Assembly: GCF_000524195.1 (NCBI RefSeq)
Contig: NW_020170409.1
Coordinates: 857,004 to 921,003, forward strand
From: Echinococcus granulosus
Lineage: Eukaryota; Platyhelminthes; Cestoda; Cyclophyllidea; Taeniidae
Direction: 5' to 3'
DNA length: 64,000 nucleotides
The notes below the pieces were generated by a model. The model worked only from the letters and a program-made list of their open reading frames with translations. It was not told where the DNA came from and searched no databases. The position numbers and the translations under genes were made by a program. Shown piece after piece: positions 1 through 12,500 of this stretch; positions within the stretch are counted from its first letter, which is position 1; the number at the start of each line of letters is the position of its first letter.

Positions 1-993
1 GTACTTCCACTGGGTAGCATGGTCTCCAGGCCAGCTCCACATATTCTGTACGTCGGCAACCCATATTTTTCTTTTGCATTATGTTTTCTCTTGTCTTTAG
101 GAAAGTCTCGATGCACTACATTGGTGGTAGTGGAAACCTATTACTGAATATTACACCTGAACATGGCAGGAGAAGGGCCTATGCTGTGGATGGAGAAATC
201 TATGATTGCCACCAACACAAGGGTTGCAAATGACGACTACCTTCAGCAACTATTCAGGTCCCTTATTTTGCAGGAATGTTACAAACAAACGAAGTGGCAT
301 CAGCCATGACACTAAACTATCAGGAGAAGTTCATTACGGAGCTGTTGACGGTACATGTAGGGAAATGTAAATTAGGTGAACACGCGGGACCTCCTCCACT
401 TCCCTACTACCTGGATGGAATCCGAATAGATATGGCTAGGCAGCACTGAGGTGAAGGCAAAACAATATGTCTAAGCAACTATCTTAACCCTTTCCTTTAT
501 TAAATTACTTTTAGGCCATTGTTTCTGCTGCCAGCAACGGACAGGCGCGATGGCGTGCACATTCCCCCTTTAGATTTTTATGCAGGATAACACTCTAGAT
601 TCAATAAAATTGCCAAGATAGATCAATGGTGCTGTAATCAGATATTATCTCAGTTGCGCTTAAAATTCATAACTCACGCGGTTAACTTTGTCGGTGTTTT
701 CCCTTACAGGTCTGGCTGCTTTGTAACGGCTGACGCGGGAAGTTGACCAAGGAGAGTGCCGAGGACGATACTCAAAGGGAGAGAGAGGCCATGCAATATT
801 TTAATCGTTTGTTTAATTCATCGTTTTGATGTTATGAGCTCTTAAGGCACAGCGATTGTTCTTTTGCTGGGCGCCATAGCCTCCGACCCTTGCTAGTCGC
901 CCCTCTAGCAGCTCTTCCCTACGCAGGCAATACAGTTTCTATCCTGTTGAAATGCCTTTTTTATCTTCAGGCAAGATTGAGAGTGCTGCAACA
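1..993 (+). mobile_element. Short non-coding LTR element (TRIM-like), copy A, 5' truncated by window edge
   Basis: The partial 5' LTR is 1-120 and the 3' LTR is about 792-993, both ending in CA. The internal part (121-791) has no long reading frame. A purine tract at 774-788 (AAAGGGAGAGAGAGG) sits directly before the 3' LTR, which starts CCATGCAATATTTT; this is where a polypurine tract belongs. The 5' LTR and internal part align collinearly with copy B at 31529-32600, including long gapped matches at about 170-320 against 31800-31960 and 510-790 against 32150-32443. An LTR, a short internal part, a polypurine tract, an LTR and no coding capacity is the definition of a terminal-repeat retrotransposon in miniature. 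The primer-binding site was not identified with confidence; the sequence after the 5' LTR starts TTGGTGGTAGTGG. Confidence 0.7.
792..993 (+). repeat. 3' LTR of short LTR element copy A
   Basis: This is about 202 bp starting TG and ending CA, directly after the purine tract at 774-788. It aligns best in its first third with the copy at 10627: the AATATTTTAATCGTTTG block here corresponds to AATACTTTAATCGGTAG there. It shares its end with the copy's own 5' LTR at 1-120. The middle part is diverged. Confidence 0.55.
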
Positions 994-3900
994 TGACTCA
1001 AATTTATTAAAATTACGTAAAGGTAAGGTGTTAAATCCTAAACTCTGACCTAATGACCTATAATTACTCAAATTTTACACTTAATCACATGGTTCTCCAC
1101 TAAACCCACAGGGTATTTTTGGATAAGTTTTTTAATCTAATGTGAAGATTAGCGTTTATTAACATGTGCTACGGAAGTGTTGAATTACGTCCACAATTCA
1201 TGTGCGCACTTTTAAAGACGGGATATCCTGCACTTGGGCGTAATTCGTGGTTGTACATTGTCGCCGTGTGTGCTATAAAAAGATGACTTCTACCTTTTAA
1301 GTTAAGGATCATTCTAGCATCATATATCATTCAGAAATCAGATACATACATTTTAATTAAAGTCATATTTGTTTGCCAATCAAGTTATTCGGTGGCAAAT
1401 ACTGATATGATACGAATAGTTGACTTTATTCAAAGTAGGCCCTTTTAGTTGTCATGTGCCTTCATCATTCTGATCTGTGAAGCGTTTGAACTTTCCCTCA
1501 ACTAATGGATTGGCAGTCTGTATCTCAGACTACTTGTGTCCTATCAGAATAGGCAAATTAGAAGCCCAGGGAACACCTCCTGAGAATCTTCATTTTGCAT
1601 GACTGTAAAAAATCGGAAGATAAAATTATTTTAATTGAAATGTGCCTACCACCCCGGATGTACAGAAGCAGTAAAATCGGAATAGGGAAACCGAACATCA
1701 TTTTAACGAGATTTCATAATTTCATTAAACCGCACCGGTAAAGACTGGCAGCTTTCACTTCCCCATATCACAACATTAATCAGACCCACTATCTTTAGGT
1801 TTTGAAGTGGTTTTGTCTCACAAAACTATTATATCTAGCAATACATAAGCGACAGAGCCTTTCTAAACCCTCATTTATGCTTAAGGTAGACTTAGCCCGC
1901 TTGAAATAGTAGTTCCTTTTTTGATGACGGAAGAAGATTACTGTAGGATACTTCTAGAACACCTAGACTTCGAGATCCACTCGTTCCAGGCAAAAACGAT
2001 TTTGTATGCTTAACAAGACATTGTGAACTAGGAATATGACAGTTTTGCTCAGCAATATTTTGCTTTGAACTAGTTCAGATACAGATGCACGCAGAAGTAT
2101 GAAAAACCACTTTCGTGAGAGCGGCGAGGAGAGCAGTCCCACTACCCACCACACGTGCCATCGTTCGAACCCTTTAATGAATTGCCTATTGGTGAGCACG
2201 GTAGCTGTGTTTTTACTGATTAGTACCAATGGCATATGTGCCGGACCATGATTGGTTCATTAGTCTACCCGTTAGTAGAAAAAGTTGAGGAAACGCTTCC
2301 GTGTGAATGCGGGCGATGATTCCAAGTAGCTCGTCGAATGGAGAGGAGGTCGAAGACTGCGACTTGTTGCGCTTCTCCGCTTTTAACAGTAGTGGGTTTT
2401 CCACAGGTCTCGGGACCAACGATGACGCGTGGCATTTAGTCTTCCCTCGTCCGCTACTGACATCCGTGAGCAGTGGCACCAATGCTGAGTGGTCAGCACA
2501 CTACGCAAGTGAGTTAAGAGATTTTTAGGTTCTTATTATGATTGTGTTAACTGAGCTTGAGTTCTATCTATTTTTGGAACTCATTATCGTACTAAAAATC
2601 CTTTATTTTTGTTAGGGTTCACTAGTTTGATTTATTCCGATGTTCGCAGCAAAGATACAACCATTAGTTTACAGAGCGTGTTGACAACTGACACTTTGCT
2701 CGGTGGTATATAAAGGAATCATAGCGGGCGCCATTATTATTTGCAAATACAGTTTCACTATTAGCTTTCTCTTGAATGCAGCACGAATTTATGACGACTT
2801 ACGGATAATGTGAGGTGTTTTTGTACTTTGTTTTAAACGGAGTCACATGCTTTCGTTGCTACCATGGCAATGGATGGAGAATATTGGTTAAAGATTGGAT
2901 TTTCCATTATTTTTTTTATTTAACCCCGACCTGGCCCATCTCGCTTTTTTAACCTATCGATGTTGGATACGTCGGGAATAACACGGCACAGCTCCCAGTG
3001 TAGGCTAGCACTTATCAGGGCCCTGGTAACTAAGTCCATATCGTTGCGATGCTTTTTTCCGCGACAGATAAATGAAGTCGCGTAAACTATAGATATGGGA
3101 TACGTTGGCTTTAAAATGGCGTCTGCGTGTGTTTCGTTCCTGTTGTTGAGGCCATGCCTGCAATACTTTTAACTAGTGCTACTTTGTTGCCTTCAGAGTG
3201 TCCTTTTTAGTACCGTGTATGGTGAAGGACCAACAAGGCCATTTGTGTTTACCTACGTCCCTTTTTGCAAGTAAATTACAAAGTAGAATTTTGATATTCT
3301 TGTTCCACATTTTTGCTTCCCTAAAACTCGACTTTTGTTGCGGTAGCTCTTAACCGTCAACGCAGTGGTGACAACTCCGTTGTCAACTTCTCATTGAAGC
3401 CTCGGTAATAGGCTGTTAAAGCTGCTTATCAGCTTTATTATCATTACGACAGAAGTAAGCTCAGAATCAGCAATACATTTCCTATGCAAGCATCGCATTA
3501 CATTGCAAGGAAAAAAAAATAAGATCTGGGAGGTGCTGTTTCTCAGACGCAAGTTTTTTTCAGCCTATTTTGCAGACTAATTAGCATCGGACACCTTTTT
3601 CCAACCCTGTTACCTCATTTTACTACCGTCTACAAACTCAAGCATCCAAGTCTCCTATTTAGGTTTAAATGTTTGGAGTAGACAGTGGCTGCTTTTTTGG
3701 TTCATGCAAAAATTGCATCGCGGTCGAGCATGACATCGGTTGTCGCTGTCTAGTCTAGACAAAGTCACGCATTTCAAGGTTAAATTTTTGAAATTTCTTG
3801 TTGTGAATACCATTGATAGCCAAATGCGTTGGTGCGCCCGATTTGACGTACACCCACTTTAGTATCCATCTTCAGTACATACTAGCATATAAAGTGAGAT

Positions 3901-5340
3901 ATTTTCCTCAATCCCGACCCACGCTATGTCTAAATATTTGGCTACCTCGTTGCTTTTAAATTGATGACCAATATCCTTATTTTACCGGTTTGTTTCATGC
4001 TGCGCAAAGTGCTCTCGGACATGCTGCAGGTTGACAAGTGTTGGTGGGATTGAGGCCTACTCCATTTTCAGGAAATTATTTCGTTTTAGGGGCGTTGAGA
4101 CGTTCTACTTCTGCAAAGGCTTTGGCTATCATAGCAATACGGGAAGTACTTTTCTGGCAAAACCTGTGAGTTTCTCCATCGTTTACTTATTTTTTCGTTA
4201 TTTATCTACACAAATGCTGTTCCTTTCCGTGTAAGTCTGCACCTTACTAAGCCAAGCTACACCAAAAGATTGTCCTTTCCCAGAAAATTAATGCATCTAA
4301 ATAACAGAGTAAGATCCATGTGATTCAGCGGACCTATTTAAGGTGGTCCTTTAATTAATTATTTTCCTATGTATCAAAAAGATTTGTCGAATTCTTTTGA
4401 AAGTAGTTTATGGTTTCGCCCCCGTCCTCCTCCTGCTCCTCCTCATCCAGCCCACTGTAAATTTCGCTGCCATTTTCGAACTTTCAGAACACAGCATTAA
4501 AGTACCTTCGTAAAACAAACGTTAGACTTCCACTTTGCGAACTGTTAATTTTGGACGCCTGGAATTTCACTTTAGTAAGAGCACGTCAAAGTGTGGGACG
4601 ATTTGTAACCTTATTTTATTTGGCAGAGGTGCCGACAAAATCAAAAGACTTAGCGATGACAAGCTCAATTTTTCACTTATTGTAGCTAACCTATAACTGT
4701 TTGACCGTGCGTTTAGCTATGTATTCCATTCAGTCTTCTGATTTCCCACTTGCCTTGACACCACGACTTTAGCCGTGCCTATGATCACACAGCCTGTCTC
4801 TAAGGCAGTGATAGGATACTCTATGCCAGAATGCTTATTACGATTTCAGACGAGATTCTAGGCACTAAGGAATGGATATGCGTCAGGGAAGTTTTAATGA
4901 AGGCGCAATAATCGGCCTTAAGAGCAACATTACTGGCAATACAAGGACATTTGATAACGGTAGTCATTCTTGCAAGCTTTGGCATGCTTGACGCGATTAT
5001 TCACTAGACAGAACGCGCCGAATGACAAGCAAGTTGTCGACAGATTTCGCAAAGTCCCATCTAGCGTGAGGGGAGTGGAAACGTTTTATGTTTTCGCATT
5101 ACTCGAACGAAATGTTTGTCACGATGTTCGATCACTATGACAGCCACAGCTAGGGTTTGGAGGTGAATACAGATAGAGCATACAAGTTAATAAAAGACCC
5201 GTTTACTAGAAAGGAGTTTGAGCTTCACTTTCTATATACCTACAATTTTTTACTAGAATAGTACAACGTGTAGGCAATTAAAAGTAGTAACTAATCAAGA
5301 CTAGCCCATTCAAATCCATTTTTTAATCACTGGCCCCGTA
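994..5340. other. Intergenic stretch without a supported gene
   Basis: I see no exon chain or recognisable protein here. Reading frames around 2213-2528 on both strands are somewhat balanced in composition but match no family I know, and their splice signals are weak. There is a pyrimidine-rich CCTCCTCCTGCTCCTCCTC run near 4427. The stretch is otherwise AT-rich single-copy-looking sequence between the short LTR element and nanos. Confidence 0.4.
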
Positions 5341-5341
5341 C

Positions 5342-5348
5342 TATAAAA
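5342..5348 (+). promoter_or_regulatory. TATA-like box upstream of nanos
   Basis: TATAAAA lies 50 bp before the nanos start codon. If used, transcription would begin roughly 25-30 bp downstream and leave a leader of only about 25 bases. The motif is short and may be chance in AT-rich DNA. Confidence 0.3.
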
Positions 5349-5397
5349 TCGGAAATAACTCCAGAAGTCAGGATCCTCTTAAAATTTTACTAGGTTA

Positions 5398-5975
5398 ATG
5401 GACAATCTGCGACGTCATTCATATTTGGACATGTATAAGTCAGCTCAGCTAGCCGAATTCTTTGAACAGTTAGGATGCTTTCTCCGTCGCATGAGTGATG
5501 TCAGCCGGGAGTTGTGCGTCTTCTGCCGAAACAACAACGAAACCTTTGAAGTTTACTCAAGCCACAAGGTATTCACTATTTCTCCTCACGTTTCTCCCAA
5601 TTTTTTAAGCGACCAGAGACAACAAGCCAAGATAGCGCCATTTATTCCACTGTTCGTGCCACCAGTTTCAAAGCCTTTGTCTAATGAAGTCGTTGCTTTT
5701 TGTTTAAGTTGAAAGATGAATTCGGGAGAGTAACATGCCCGGCTCTGCGAAGGTTTGTGTGTCCTCTCTGCAAGGCTACGGGCGATGAGGCACATACCCC
5801 TCGCTACTGCAAACGAGGTGGACATAGACTTGCGTTGGAAACATCAGAAATGGGATTTCAAATGAGTATCTTGGACAATGGGAGTATTGATGAATTCGAA
5901 GCATCAAACCGATCACTTCTGCGTCCCCTAGCAATGGACTGGACTTCACAAGAAATCTCCTTTCTATCCTTGTAG
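5398..5975 (+). CDS. nanos: Nanos-type zinc-finger RNA-binding regulator
   Basis: Nanos proteins pair with Pumilio to repress target mRNAs and maintain germline and stem cells. Exons are 5398-5568 and 5709-5975, with a 140 bp phase-0 intron (AAG|gtattc ... gtttaag|TTG). The product is 145 residues. The two Nanos zinc knuckles are complete: C40-x2-C43-x12-H56-x10-C67, then C75-x2-C78-x7-H86-x4-C91, with the family signatures VTCPALR, CPLC and ATGDEAHT. The intron interrupts the first knuckle right after H56-K57. The ATG is chosen because an in-frame TAA lies 15 bases upstream and no other ATG precedes the finger. The N-terminus is short (39 residues) and shows no clear NOT1-interacting motif. 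The 54-residue tail is acidic and serine-containing with no recognised domain. The gene converges with TEAD, about 600 bp between stop codons. The identification is firm; which nanos paralogue it is cannot be told. Confidence 0.96.
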
Positions 5976-6571
5976 AACTCCAGTTTCCCTCAGTATTAAA
6001 TTTATGATAAGCCTGACAAAATTCAGCCTATTTGCAAGATTTGACCTTGAGTTGTCTGGGATTATGCAAGGGCTGCAACTAAATTTCTAGTTAATTCGTG
6101 ATTTAGCAGTGCTCTTGGAAGCATTGCTTACTATTGCATCACTTAATGCTCTGGACGTTATGGTTGAAGTATTTATACATTATCAAAGGTTTCCTAGCTC
6201 ATGAAAAGTTCCCTTTTTTTCCATCTTTTTCAACACTTTCCCCGCAAGAGTCCCTCAGTTGGAAATACGATGCGTTTGAAAATGAGTTTCTTTATACATG
6301 CTTACAATGTATAATGTGGTCCACTTTATCACTGGTATTGAAATGGAGAAGAAAGGTAAGAAGTAAAGGCACTCGAGGATGGCACAAAGGAAATGAGAGC
6401 TAATTAAGTCACCTCTTTTTACAGTAAATTCATGAAAATATCCAACGCAGTCAAACGTGAGATTTGAAAAGATATAATTACAAAAGGTGGGCGGGGGTCT
6501 AGTGGGTGGGCGATGAGGTTCCTGCGGGCACACTTCTGAAGGGCGCTTACAGAGCTGGGGTGACGGTACGT
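5976..6571. other. Spacer between converging nanos and TEAD
   Basis: The two genes end tail to tail here, so it should hold both 3' untranslated regions. I see no canonical AATAAA for TEAD on the minus strand. A G-rich stretch at 6485-6510 lies 60-90 bases past the TEAD stop codon. No further coding region is recognisable. Confidence 0.4.
5995..6000 (+). terminator. Possible poly(A) signal of nanos
   Basis: ATTAAA, the commonest variant polyadenylation hexamer, lies 20 bases after the nanos stop codon. No canonical AATAAA is nearer. A single hexamer in AT-rich sequence is weak evidence. Confidence 0.35.
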
Positions 6572-9500
6572 TCAATCAACCGTGGAGGTGGCTGGGAGTG
6601 GCTGGCCGTTGAGGTTCACCGAGGGCGGTCGCTGGTTGGTGGAGATGTCAGGTTTGGCAAGGCGGTAGATATTGTGCTGCGCTCCTCGCAGGGACTTCGA
6701 TACCTCGAGGACGTAGGCAATACCCAGCAGCACTTCATCTGTATTCTTATTCGTCACAATCTGAAGTGGCATATTTATACCTTGACGAGCGATTTGTCTC
6801 CATATTGCTGTACGCAACTGGTAAACTGGAAAAACTCCCCTTAACTTACTTGGAGAATGGTAAAATTCTCAAGCACTTGGTTCATTTCAGCAAGAGACGA
6901 TAGTTTGAGCAACTTAGCAATGAACTTCTTCATGCATGCGCACATCGGGCTTCGTAGTTGTTTGTACACGTACCGGCCATTTTCCAGCACTGGGCTTTCG
7001 TACTGCAATATGCCATAGGGAAAGGTTTTACTTATAAATTGTTAGTAGACATAATGTTTTTGGGTCAGTAGGTTGCGGTTAGAATGGGAGGGGGGTGTAG
7101 GAGGCAATTTGCCTACCTCCAGTTTTTCCACAAATGGAGAGCTGTAGGAGCAAAGTCGGGTGGATACGAGTAGAGGCACATCTTCCGTTCCCTCGAATCT
7201 TTGAAAGATTAAAAGCCAAATTGTGATCGCATTGCCAAGCATGTGGACACATTCGGAAAGTGCAGCCCCTAACTAAGCTATGCTCAAAACATTTATATAA
7301 TTTGACAAAAATAAATGTATAGAATTTTCGCTAAAAAATAGACATTTTAAGTAAGTAGGTCAGGATAAGTTTACCATAATCTTATTTAGAAAGTGGACTA
7401 TCCAAAAATAAGATGAACTTTCTTCACACAGAGACTCCCATTATCCGAGTTTGTTCATTTTCATAGGCTTTAAAGACTAAAACAGTTGTACATCTGCGAT
7501 TGCAGAAGATAATGGTGGAATAGCAAACTGCCACCATTACTGTTTGACAATGCAACAACACTACTTACTCCTTATAATCAAACAACGCTTGTGCTATATG
7601 ATGGTCGGAAATCTGTAATGAGTCAGGCAGAAAATTATCCATTTTTTTGCCATCATTTTTACTTCAATAACAGTAAAAAGTATGCACTCAGAACCACGCT
7701 TGCGTTCGTATGGCTAAATAAAAGGGCATAGGTGAGCATCCTTGTAAGTTTATGCTGAGAATAACCTCCTACTTAATTGCGCAATCGGTAATGTAGTTGG
7801 ATGGCAGTTGATGTTTGTTGACGTTAGAAGAGCATTCTACTTTACAGATGGGTTAATTGAACCAACGAATGATGCTGTAATGCTGAATGCTTGAGAAATA
7901 GGGGATGGCACTTACATAGAGGAGACAGCATAATTAGCGCCCTCGGGAAGTTCGGTGTTGATGTCGGCCTGTAATGAAAAGGGAGGCATTTTGCGGGGCA
8001 AAAAAGGAAACATGCGATGAGAGTGTGTGTGTGTGTATGTGCAATCCTTTACCTTGACTCAGAGGTGTGTGTGCACTGACAGCGACTAAATACAAAACTA
8101 AGGCTATACACAAACACAACACAAAAGTGCGCGTAAACCACGACAGACAAATAATGGAGCAAAAAAAACAGTCGGGGAGTAAAATACCCTTACATTACGT
8201 CCTCTTATAAGAAATATGCTGCGTGGACGGTGGCTGACTGAAATGCAAAGTTGGGAAAATGGCATTTGAGGAAAATCGTCCAAATTTACAATGGACATAA
8301 ATAAACACGATACCAGTGCTTGATTGCTCTATAACAGAGCCTTCATTAGTCACTAATCTATCAGTTTTGTGGGCAAAAAGGACTCCCTGGTGTAATCAAT
8401 CGTACATTATTAACATTACAACCGGTTGTAGGAGCAAGACCAAATACTAGTGAATTCTTGATACAGTCCCCTACAGAAAATCACTACAACAAAGATTTTG
8501 ATCGCCTCATCTTTGTACCTTTTTATTATGTAGATATGAAATTGTTTTATGAGTAAAAAGTGACCATTTATACTAAACTATACCGTGTGGATTCACTCAC
8601 TACACAAACAGTTCCAAGGGAATGTCAAATAGGTATGCCGAGAAGGTTTGATGTACCCAGGACATTGAAATGGAGGTGCGGAAATTTAATCTGTTAGTTT
8701 CTCATACCTACAGCATTCTGTCAAGACGCAGGTCTAACAAATATCACCTAAAACTGAAAGTAGCAGTTTTCTTGATTCTCCTTCTCACGTACCAGATGGT
8801 TGCCAAACAGTGAAGTGAACCTGCATTTCGTTGGGACTAATAAACAAGAACCACAGTTTAAAGTAGGAGGAAGTTGTGCACCCAAGAGTGGGTGCAAACC
8901 ATGTTGATCAAAGAATCCCATGTTTGTTATTAAACAAATGTTGCAACACCTAAGGATCAATTTTTGTTTAGATTTCGACAAAAGGAGGACACTTTTTGAC
9001 TTTTCATGAGGTAGTATCATATGGCACTACTATTGGAGCGCACTCTTAAGGAATGGAAGATCTCAAACGTGTCACCATGCCAACAATATCGCCGTTTCAT
9101 CATGGTACATATAACGTCCGGTATACTAAAGCTTGGAGCTGCAAACATTTCCCAAGTCTAGAGTTGAGCTGCGGCAATAACAAGGTAAAAAGCTTATTGA
9201 AATATCATTCGTAAATAAGTATATGGATGGAATCTGGAAGAAAGGGTAAAAGAACCACCTTAATTCAAAAGTGTGCTTTTTTGAATTCAGACACCTCCCA
9301 ATTGAACAAGTTGATTGTTTCCACCCATGTCAGCTGAGGAGATTTCAAGGCTTACCCAAAGTTTCACAAGGAAAAAGACGTTAGGCGAGTCCTCTTCAAT
9401 GCGCTGCTTGAGTCCATCGGTGGGAAATTTGTCCCAAATTTGGCTGGCATCCACCTCCTCCAGTATGGGATCAGATGAATGCAGGCCGGTTGTCGTTATA

Positions 9501-12500
9501 TGCGCAAAATTGTGCTGCTTCATGGGTGCTGACTCCGGATTCAGGGTCTTTGAAAAGGGTCAAGAAACACTTGTGTGTATTCAATGACATACAATTCTGC
9601 AGTTTATCAACAGATACATTGAAGCCCAAATTTCATTAGTATTTCTCAAAATCTACTAAAGTGGTGATTTTACAAGTACTAATTTATTTACCCGTCTATT
9701 TATTAATAAGAGGACTCTTCTAAATTTTAGGCATCTACATTTAAGAGATCGTATAAAATGTAATTGTAGCATTAGGCATTTAACGATTTGTCCCTGACAC
9801 AAATTCGTCTAAATGAGGAAACAAACAGACACGATGTGTAACTAGAGAAGGAGAAGTGGAATTTTTGGAGTTGCAGGACAAAACTGTCCATGTAATTTGA
9901 TATGTAGGGACGCCAATCCCAGAATGGCTTTTAAAAACCTTCTTAGATCCAAAATTCACCTTAATAGAGAGGCCCTTTATGACTTCTTCAGTTGTCTGCC
10001 TAAGGAAGTCAAATATCACAAAAAACGGCGGATTAGATAATAAAAGCCCGTACAAAGTAGCTTCTATTGTTTGTCTATAAGCAATTAACCTAAAGGGTAA
10101 ATAAAGGGGGCGCAGCGTGGTCGTCCACTATCATTCATATGACTGATTTGGTCATTTACGACTGCATTCGTGGCCGATGCCATCGATGCCTTATGAACCA
10201 AATCACCGAAGTGTTATCATCTGGCAGCATTTATGAACACATCTGAATGTCACTGATGTGGGTGGGGGGTCGGTCCGTGAATAAAGTGGTATCAGAATTG
10301 TTAATTAGATAGCTCCGCATTGTTACTTGTAATCATTGACCTTTAGATTATACACTTTGAAAGTGTAAAAACTGGCCTTTTTTCCTCCTATAGGATCATT
10401 ATAATTCGAGCATAATTCTTAAATGCCACTGAGTTTGCTGTGTTGCATAAGTCCTATTCATCAGCTTCATGTGTAACTTGTTTATTATAACGTACTCTTG
10501 TTATCTAAGGTGCCCCATCCGATTCATAGAAAATTACTCAAACGTAAATCACCAAGTCTGGGTGGCACCTTTTACTCAGGTGATCCTATTTATTAAAAAG
10601 CAACGATGACAAAATGCGCTTAGTGTTGTAATACTTTAATCGGTAGTTTAACTCTTCCTTTTGACAGTTTCGAGCACGGCCATAGTACCTCCACACGATG
10701 GTATCTCCTCCGAGCCATGCCAGTAACCCTTCAACCCTTCTGCACAGCAGCAATACATCTTCTATCCTTGTAATGTGTCTTATTTTGTCTTCAAGAAAGA
10801 CTTGGGGCACTGCACTACTCTATGTAAGTCATATTCATTGAAACACAAGCTGCCTATCCGCATTTCCTGAGCTAAAAGTATCTATCCTATTTCTTTTTGT
10901 TAATATGCCCTGAACTTCTTGTGGATTTACTTTATTCCAGCAGATTTTACACTCATTCAGGAAGCAGTGAGGAGGTTTCTTAGCCAAATTTTCCATTCGA
11001 TTTCCGGCAAGATATTTGAAGTCAGCAATCCTTCGATTGGACACAGACAAAAATCGTAGGAGGGTGCAATAAGCGCAAATGTAAACACCTCAAGACATTA
11101 AAGAAAAGAACTTTTCATTCCTTGCCTCTTTTACTATCGAACAAAAGTAGACTCATTGCTTGTGGCAGTGAACAGGTTCTCTAGCTAACTGCATAACTGC
11201 CTTGTGCAAGTCAAGCTGTTTGACACTTCCCGCCATGGGAGAGACAGCTGCAGATAATGGTGAGAAGTAATGTACAGTGTAAATAGTACGAACGAAATCA
11301 GGACAAATTGGAGGCTATTTTCATGTTAAAAACGAATTTTATTTATTAATGGTACTGTGGGTACAGCTTAATGAGGTTATTTTGCTTTAAGTTGTCCGAA
11401 ATGATGGATGAGCGACCATGTAATGCATAAAATTTCTCATTTTCGGAATCCTGATAGGCAAAAAACAAGTCCCAAAAGCTGAATCCCAAGTAGGTATACC
11501 TAATGACAGGTGCAATGACGTTCTTCGTCAGCTCCGAACAGAATGGAAAGACCGATAAGCTAAATTTTAAGGAGAGTAGGAAAGATTTCTCAGAAAAAAA
11601 CTTGAGCAGATCACCAGGATATTCTTTTATCATCATTTACATTTACAAACACTTTCTGCGCCTAATTTTAGAGCACTTTATGGGTGATACACAATTAAAC
11701 TGTTGGGTTAGTTCACTCATTCTCACAAATGAAGATCTTAAGGATAAGCATAGCAACGGTAATCAGGAGAAATAAGATTACTTTCAAAGTGGTGCAATGA
11801 AAACCGAATGGAACTATAGAAACAAACATCGAGATCATATAGCAATAACGTTTAATGAGGATTACAAAAGATTCCTTGTGAGGTGACTATGAACATTCAA
11901 AGCGTAATATTGTGAGTTGGCAGTAGGATGTGCTGCCAAATGACCTCAACGGCAACTTTTGTAATTTGCTATTTACCAAATAGGTATGAAGGTTAAAATC
12001 AGAGTTTCATTCATGTTGGTATATAAAAGGTTTGTGAGCAGTTAATTTGCAATGCTGAAACCAGAAAAGCAGTTTTTCTAAGCACAAAAGAGGTGGTAAT
12101 AATTTTCCCTACTTAAAAGTGCAAGCGCTCCCAATTGACAAAATTACGGGCCTGTGGTTTACTGAGCCCCGCGGAAGGCGCGGCAGCGGTGGTGGTGGCG
12201 GAGGGAAACATTCCCACGGGAAGCAGCTTATGGGCGCGGACGCACACCGATCTCGAACGCGAGCATGCATAACCGTGCACATCACATAACCACCACATCA
12301 GTCCGTGCAAGCACACTGCAGCCTCGTCAGCTGTGCGCGCTCGGCCTACACACGCATGCACGCACGAGAGGGTGGACAGGCAAGAAGGTAAGTAGGTGAG
12401 TGGGCACAAAGCAGGGGAGAGGTGGGAAACAGTTGCTCGGTCCGATCATTTACGCTGGTACACATAGTCTTACAACACACTTGGAAAGTGGACGCTCGCG

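Noticed and set aside
2213..2528. Overlapping frames on both strands near 2.3 kb
   Set aside because: Protein-like composition but no recognised family, no good splice partners and no conserved motif; not called as a gene.
3140..3220. GAGGCCATGCCTGCAATAC sequence resembling the start of the LTR family
   Set aside because: Only the first 25 or so bases resemble the LTR and the core and end are missing; a similar short match occurs near 26285. Too weak to call a copy.
10835..11050. Minus-strand frame containing [10 protein letters not shown], resembling VEGILTRESR near 40.8 kb
   Set aside because: Both lie beside LTR-like copies, which hinted at a shared element protein. However, the frames are antisense to copy C and sense to copy D, and the match is only about ten residues, so it is probably chance.
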